Under the pieces are notes generated by a model that saw nothing but the letters and a program-made list of their open reading frames with translations, was not told the DNA's origin and ran no database searches. A DNA stretch of 64,000 nucleotides from Capsicum annuum (Eukaryota > Streptophyta > Magnoliopsida > Solanales > Solanaceae): NCBI RefSeq assembly GCF_002878395.1, contig NC_061120.1:119476585-119540584 (forward strand). Direction: 5' to 3'. Shown one piece after another: positions 59,348 to 64,000 of the stretch. Positions within the stretch are counted from its first letter, which is position 1; every line of letters begins with the position of its first letter. A program made the translations under genes and the position numbers.

Positions 59348-60570
59348 ATGGACAAGTTTGATCACATCAGATTTATGGCACTCGAATGGGACACTCACTA
59401 CTATTATGGTCTTTCAAAGACAAAGTTGTTATTAGAAAGAGGAATTTGTGTAGAGAATGTACCAGAGAAGATACCAACTTTTCATGACAAACTTGAAGCC
59501 ATAGGGTGAATATATTTTTCCCTGGATCTATTCCTTTCAAATGAGCAATGGATCTGTGAGTTTTATGCAAATATCAGTGAGGTATATTTCTTAGACCCAC
59601 TCAATATGATTGTAAAGGTACGGGGGAAGCCGGTGAAAGTTGGGGCTAAGAAAATCAATGATATTTATGAGCTCAAGTAGGAAGACATGGGTGAATTCAA
59701 TGTGAAGAGGTGTAAATCAAGGAATTTGTTGGTATAATGGCTATGCCCTAGAAAGGATGTTTTGTGGAACAAACCTAAAAGCAATATCTCTATGAATTAC
59801 TTCACTTTCGACGCTCGGATATGTTTTTACATCTTTTGTAGTTGAGTGTCTCCTTGCACCCACATGATGGTAATCCTCGAATTGTATGCTCAGATGGTTT
59901 CTTGTATTCTAGACGACATCCCTTTGGATGTTGGTCAACTTGTGGTCAATAAAATAGATCATTTAAAAAACCATGGTGCTACAAATTTCTTTTACACCTT
60001 CTTTAATTACTGAGCTGTGCAAGAGAGTAGGGGTAGAATAATATGCTAGTGATATATGGGTGCATCCTAGTACCCCCATCTACCCCTTAAGGATTTGAGG
60101 AGAGGGAGAACTGGGCAAAAGAAAAATCAACTTGGAAGAGCCAATATGTAGTGAACCTAAGCATTATACACCATGGGACCTCTTGAAGAGATTGGAGTTA
60201 ATATTGTAACCATTAAAGATTTGGTGTCAGCTTGCCGGAATGGCCAGGAAATCCCTCTACAACCCATCACTTATGTGTCACATGCCAATTATTATATGTT
60301 CAAAGAGGACCAAAAGAACCAAAAAGCTACTATTGATCGACTTGATAAAGCCTACTTCTCTTTGGCGGCATCACACCAAGAACTTCAGAGCGCATATGAC
60401 AAGATTATCATTAGGTAGAAAAAGAAGGACCAGTTAGTTACCAAGATATAGAAAGAGGTGAAGGGTATATGAAAGGTTCTGAAGCCTCGATGTAGAATTC
60501 ATACTTCTTGAGTGGATAGTGATGATGAGGCCCTAATCTAGTAGTTATATCTTGAGGAGGATAGTGATAA
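59348..60570 (+). pseudogene. Extra ORF resembling 'putative plant transposon protein' domain
   Basis: One frame from the atg at 59348 runs about 230 codons with only five stops (for example 59507-59509). It reads MDKFDHIRFMALEWDTHYYY, LERGICVENVPEKIPTFHDKL, then NEQWICEFYANISEVYFLDP, IVKVRGKPVKVGAKKINDIYEL, and FDARICFYIF. VSPCTHMMVILELYAQMVSC and IPLDVGQLVVNKIDHLKNHG follow. After a short broken stretch the same frame resumes at 60173 (MGPLEEIGVNIVTIKDLV...) and ends in a Lys/Glu/Gln-rich, coiled-coil-like tail to 60415. The (R/C)EFYAN...V.VRG...(K)IN(D/E) and IPLDVGQL blocks resemble, from memory, a domain annotated in many plant proteins linked to Athila/Tat-type elements. Its biochemical role is unknown. 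It lies downstream of gag-protease in the same orientation, where a third ORF of the element would be. Confidence 0.6.
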
Positions 60571-62330
60571 TACAGGGTTTATGAGTGATAGCAGTCCTTG
60601 GTGCAGTTTAAAGAGCACCCTTATCTCTTCTACCCTTGATTATTTATGTAGTGAGGACACTACTACCTCATTAGTTGGGGGTGTTTCCCTATTCTTAACA
60701 TTTGGGCCTTTATTATTGATATTTCTGCATACTTCTCTACTCTTTTGGATAATTCTTACCTTTAATTTTATTTGAGTTGTAATATTCAGTCACTCTAATG
60801 GTGCCCACATTTGTACGGACTAGGTATTTGTTTTTGTTAGTTGGATATTTTAGTTTGAATTACACTTGATGAGTCTTCCCATCGTGATTAGGCTTCTATC
60901 AGTAAGTGCAGGTGATGTATTAGTACCCGTGACAATGAAGCTATAAAATACAAGAAAAGTCTGAGCACTTGTAGCATTGATGATTTGGGATCACATCCAT
61001 ATCTATTGGCAAAGTTTGAGTAACCATATGGGTAGTTATCACACGCTATGATTCATAGTGTGAGACTATGGCTTGAGTTGTTACCATAATTAGCAAATTA
61101 TGCATGGTGCAAATACAAAGGAAAAAAACCCTCTCTGTTCATTTTTTTTACAAAATTCAAAGGCATAGACGTGAGCCACTTTGTAATGATATTTTCCTTA
61201 TTTTTATGACTCCAAGAATTAATATTGGAAATTTAATGAATACGCCAACTTTATCTTGAGTGGGTAGAATGATTGAAACATCTTGATGGTACTCACATGC
61301 TATGTGTATAACATTGATTGTCTAGATCTCTTGTGTACTTGTGCTATCTAGAACTTGCCCCTATAGTCTTTTAGATCTAATATAGAAGTTGGTTCCCACT
61401 TTAAGCTTAAAAAGCCTATCCTTGAATAAGTTTAATCCCCCATACCCACTTTGTACCTTTGGGCCTTTTATTGGCAAACACATTACAAGACATGAACCAG
61501 TCTTTACATCCCTCTTTTGAACCTTACCATTATTGAACTTGAGAATGTAATTTGAGAAAAAAGCCTAATTTGAGGGTGGAAAATATTGAGGAAAGAAAGT
61601 TTGGTGACACAAAGAGTTAGTGTATGCCTAATGTGCATAGGTTTTGAAAAGAAGGGAATGGAAGAGGAAAGGAACCAACAAGATAAAAGATCTTTAACAT
61701 TGCAAGAATATAAGATAAAAGAAGTTGGGTGAGAAAAAGAAGAAAAAAGTAGGCATTCTAAAAGAAAGAAAGCAATGAGAGTGGCCTATAGTTATATAGA
61801 AAAAGAAAAAACTTTGAAAAATATGATGTAGAAATTCAAGGAAGGGTGTAGCCATGTGTTTCCAAAATGATATCTTACCCTACCCCAACCCTACATTACA
61901 AGCATAGAAAGTCCTTTGAGATATCCAACTACTTACCTTCTTTGTAGTAGCGATTGAAAATTAGGGAAAGCCTATGGTATAGTGGTTGTTAATGTGGAGA
62001 GCTTCATTAGAGAGTGAGGTCTTGAACTTAAAGTTTCTCATTTCATGATTAGTACCAAGGTGTGTTAAATTTTTATTTCTTGTGAGAAGGCATACGAGCT
62101 AGTTGTGGTGGGTGATTTTTTCATCTTCCACGCAATGAGGTAAATGAGGGTATAACATGCAAGTTATTTTTAGAGTGTTAGTAGTTGTTACATGGTCGCT
62201 CACCAAAGTCTATTGCATCTTTCACTATTCCACTGTATAATGAGGGGAGTGATTAGAAACTTATTTGTCCATGTGTGAAATTGTTTTAGTGGTGGCACTG
62301 GAGTTGAGTCATCATGATCATTGATTGATA
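60571..62330 (+). other. G2 3' non-coding region
   Basis: No coding potential. The style (short AG-rich runs, about 61560-61860; 'gagagtgaggtcttgaact') resembles the 3' non-coding units at 16124-19941, though I cannot align them base by base. No Athila-lineage 3' LTR is found before the next LTR at 62345, so G2 is truncated or continues outside. Confidence 0.45.
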
Positions 62331-62344
62331 AAATAGAGGGGAGT
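62331..62344 (+). other. Polypurine-tract-like sequence
   Basis: aaatagaggggagt directly before the LTR start TGTAATACCCC. It could be the plus-strand primer of this element, or a chance purine run in G2 non-coding DNA. Confidence 0.45.
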
Positions 62345-62762
62345 TGTAATACCCCGTATTCTCGTGCTATAATTCTAATTGTTATTCCTACACATTTAAG
62401 CTCTAATCCAAGTTATTCTAATGTGAATAAAAGTTTCATGATCATTATCCTAGTCTATGGAGTAGTTTATAGGTGAAAAATGTTCATAGCAATGACCTAG
62501 AACAAAGTTGAGCTTTGATCAATTGATTCATCCAAAGTTTGACATTTGATTCTACAAGGGTCAACTTCAAACGTTTATATATCTTAACATATTGTAGATA
62601 ATTGAATTAGCTTTCCAACAATACCAATTTTGCCATAATCCAATACCCGAGCGAAACGTTATGCTCATTTTCGTGAGAGGCAGTAAGGGTGTGCGATGGG
62701 CAATGCACGGACCAATCAAATGTGTGCGATTGTGAGTGCGAGGCACACTTACGAGACCTCTG

Positions 62763-62785
62763 TAAGGTGTGTAACGCACACCTTA
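62763..62785 (+). repeat. Perfect hairpin in LTR U3
   Basis: taaggtgtg-taacg-cacacctta: a perfect 9-bp stem with a 5-base loop, in the GC-rich island about 60 bases upstream of the TATA box. Confidence 0.8.
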
Positions 62786-62840
62786 AGGTCTGCCATGGGT
62801 TGTGCATTGCATACCTCACTTCCAAATGCCAAAAAAACCC

Positions 62841-62850
62841 CTATATATGT
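62841..62850 (+). promoter_or_regulatory. Candidate LTR TATA box
   Basis: ctatatatgt lies about 500 bases into the LTR, in the position expected for the U3 promoter. It is inferred from sequence and position only. Confidence 0.45.
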
Positions 62851-64000
62851 CTCTAACATGGGATTTAACCCCAATTATCCAGAATCCTTTCACTTTCATC
62901 AAAAACTGGTCAAGAACACTCTTAAGGGTTTTAACCTAAATATCAAGATATCTCAAGATTTAATCGTAGTTGTTCAATAATTCTTTAAGATTTGAATTCC
63001 CTATTTTGAGGTCTACAAGAAGCATCTATTAATCTCAAGAATAGCAATCCAAAGTTAAGAGTTCATTCAAAGCATCAATTTCAAGGTATGTGGGGTTTTC
63101 AACAAGGACACCATTTCATTCTTGTGACCAAAAATGTTTTTCTTTTAAGAAGTTATGAATTTTATATGTTTTATTATGAATTTGAAGCATGAATTTACAT
63201 CCTATATTGATTCTCATGAGATTATGAAATTTTCGATATTTTAAAAGTGGAGTTATATAAGACCAATGATATTTTGTGCTCAAAGCTGAAAATTCCAAAT
63301 TTTGAAGAAATATATGTGTTTATGATGTAAAGCTTGAATCTTGATAAGTTGTAATGTGATATTGAGACATTAGTTTTGGACTCTATTTGAGATTGTTTTT
63401 TTTTTCTATGAAAACATTTGTTATAACACCTTGAATTTGAATGATTTGAAAAGATAAAGAAGCTTTGACCTTTTGATCATAAAAAAGGGTTGATTTTGAA
63501 CCCGAGATAAGAAAAGAAATCCACTTTTATTGATTCATTATGAAAGGGGTAGCTCGATGGCTCCCGTTGTGAATTGTTGAACTATTTTATGGTGGATTTT
63601 CTTTTAAAAAGATCTGAGCTAAGTCTGGGAGTAGTCTTTAGCACTGAGCGGGAGGTATAGCGGGTTTGGTACTTCCCTAGAACTGCATACCCCCGTAGGA
63701 GCCAGAATTGAGGCTGATTTTTATGGTGATCACTAGTGCTTCGATTTATAATTTAAGGTCCAACTCTGATGGCAAGGAAAAGGGTGACTCTCCTTAACGT
63801 GGGTAGAATGTTGGACTCCATATAGCTCACTTGGTTTATGTTGGTTATGAAAAACTTCTATAGTGTGTCTCTACTTTATCTAAGAGAAGTGTGTATGGTT
63901 TGAAAAATATGATTTCTGAAAAAGTTACTTGTTTCTGAAAGATTGAAATGTATGCTCTAAAGAGAGATGTTTTAAGACTTGATTACTTTACGAGTTTGAA

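Larger units (their letters stand above)
62345..64000 (+). mobile_element. Chromovirus-type LTR, 5' part (cut by window end)
   Basis: It starts TGTAATACCCCGTATTCTC, a typical opening of one group of plant chromovirus LTRs. It carries a GC-richer island with a hairpin (62763-62785) and a TATA box (ctatatatgt, 62841-62850). A leader-like stretch follows with a possible splice donor ('ttcaaggtatgtggg', about 63081-63095), and a later block 'gcgggaggtatagcgggtttgg' (about 63648-63669) of the kind seen in such LTRs. No terminal CA is reached by 64000. Short ORFs inside are not genes. Confidence 0.6.

Noticed and set aside
1..64000. Host genes, tRNA or rRNA genes, organelle DNA insertions
   Set aside because: None recognised on reading both strands; everything with protein similarity is retrotransposon-derived. 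Weak or intron-split host exons could be missed without a search.

Overview
The window looks like plant nuclear heterochromatin, most likely from a eudicot and plausibly a Solanaceae species. The assignment rests on the retrotransposon families I recognise (Ty3/gypsy chromovirus of the Tekay/Del type, and Athila/Tat) and on the wording of their gag linkers and LTRs. It is not based on any host gene. The DNA is AT-rich. I find no host protein-coding gene, tRNA, rRNA, CRISPR array or bacterial-type signal. Every recognisable coding stretch is a decayed piece of gag-pol with stops, frameshifts and deletions.

Layout. 1-6.2 kb: two chromovirus LTR fragments (minus), an Athila-type pol fragment between them (plus), and the tail of an Athila-type LTR. 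6.2-9.0 kb: poorly classifiable LTR-like and 3' non-coding DNA. 9.0-15.8 kb: a decayed Athila-type element on the minus strand (integrase, RNase H, RT, protease, gag, primer site, LTR 14361-15781). 16.1-20.9 kb: a tandem duplication of about 1.9 kb in the 3' non-coding region of a plus-strand element of the same lineage, then a polypurine tract and an LTR. 20.9-21.9 kb: further LTR and pol scraps.

21.9-55.9 kb is the core. Read on the minus strand from high to low coordinate it runs: internal region D (55860-52479), LTR (52478-50508), internal region C (50507-46021), LTR (46020-45592 joined to 32514-30559), internal region A (30558-25477), LTR (25476-21859). This is a (internal-LTR)x3 tandem array of one Tekay-like family with a single shared LTR between neighbours. 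A second chromovirus (element B, 32515-45591) sits inside the middle LTR, flanked by the near-identical 5-mers cttaa and cttca. Element B was itself invaded by an Athila-lineage gag-protease element (38334-42756). The terminal LTR of the array carries a solo LTR (22731-24112) of that same gag-protease family, with a perfect 5-bp target duplication (atggt).

55.9-62.3 kb: a second gag-protease element (plus) that also lacks RT and integrase. It carries a downstream extra ORF resembling the 'putative plant transposon protein' domain. 62.3-64.0 kb: the start of another chromovirus LTR (plus), cut by the window edge.

Nothing here looks able to move by itself: RT catalytic motifs are altered and frames are broken. 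The value of the window lies in its structural record: tandem retroelement array, nesting order, a recombinant unit with a duplicated RT segment, a non-autonomous gag-protease family and a solo LTR. All similarities were judged by eye.
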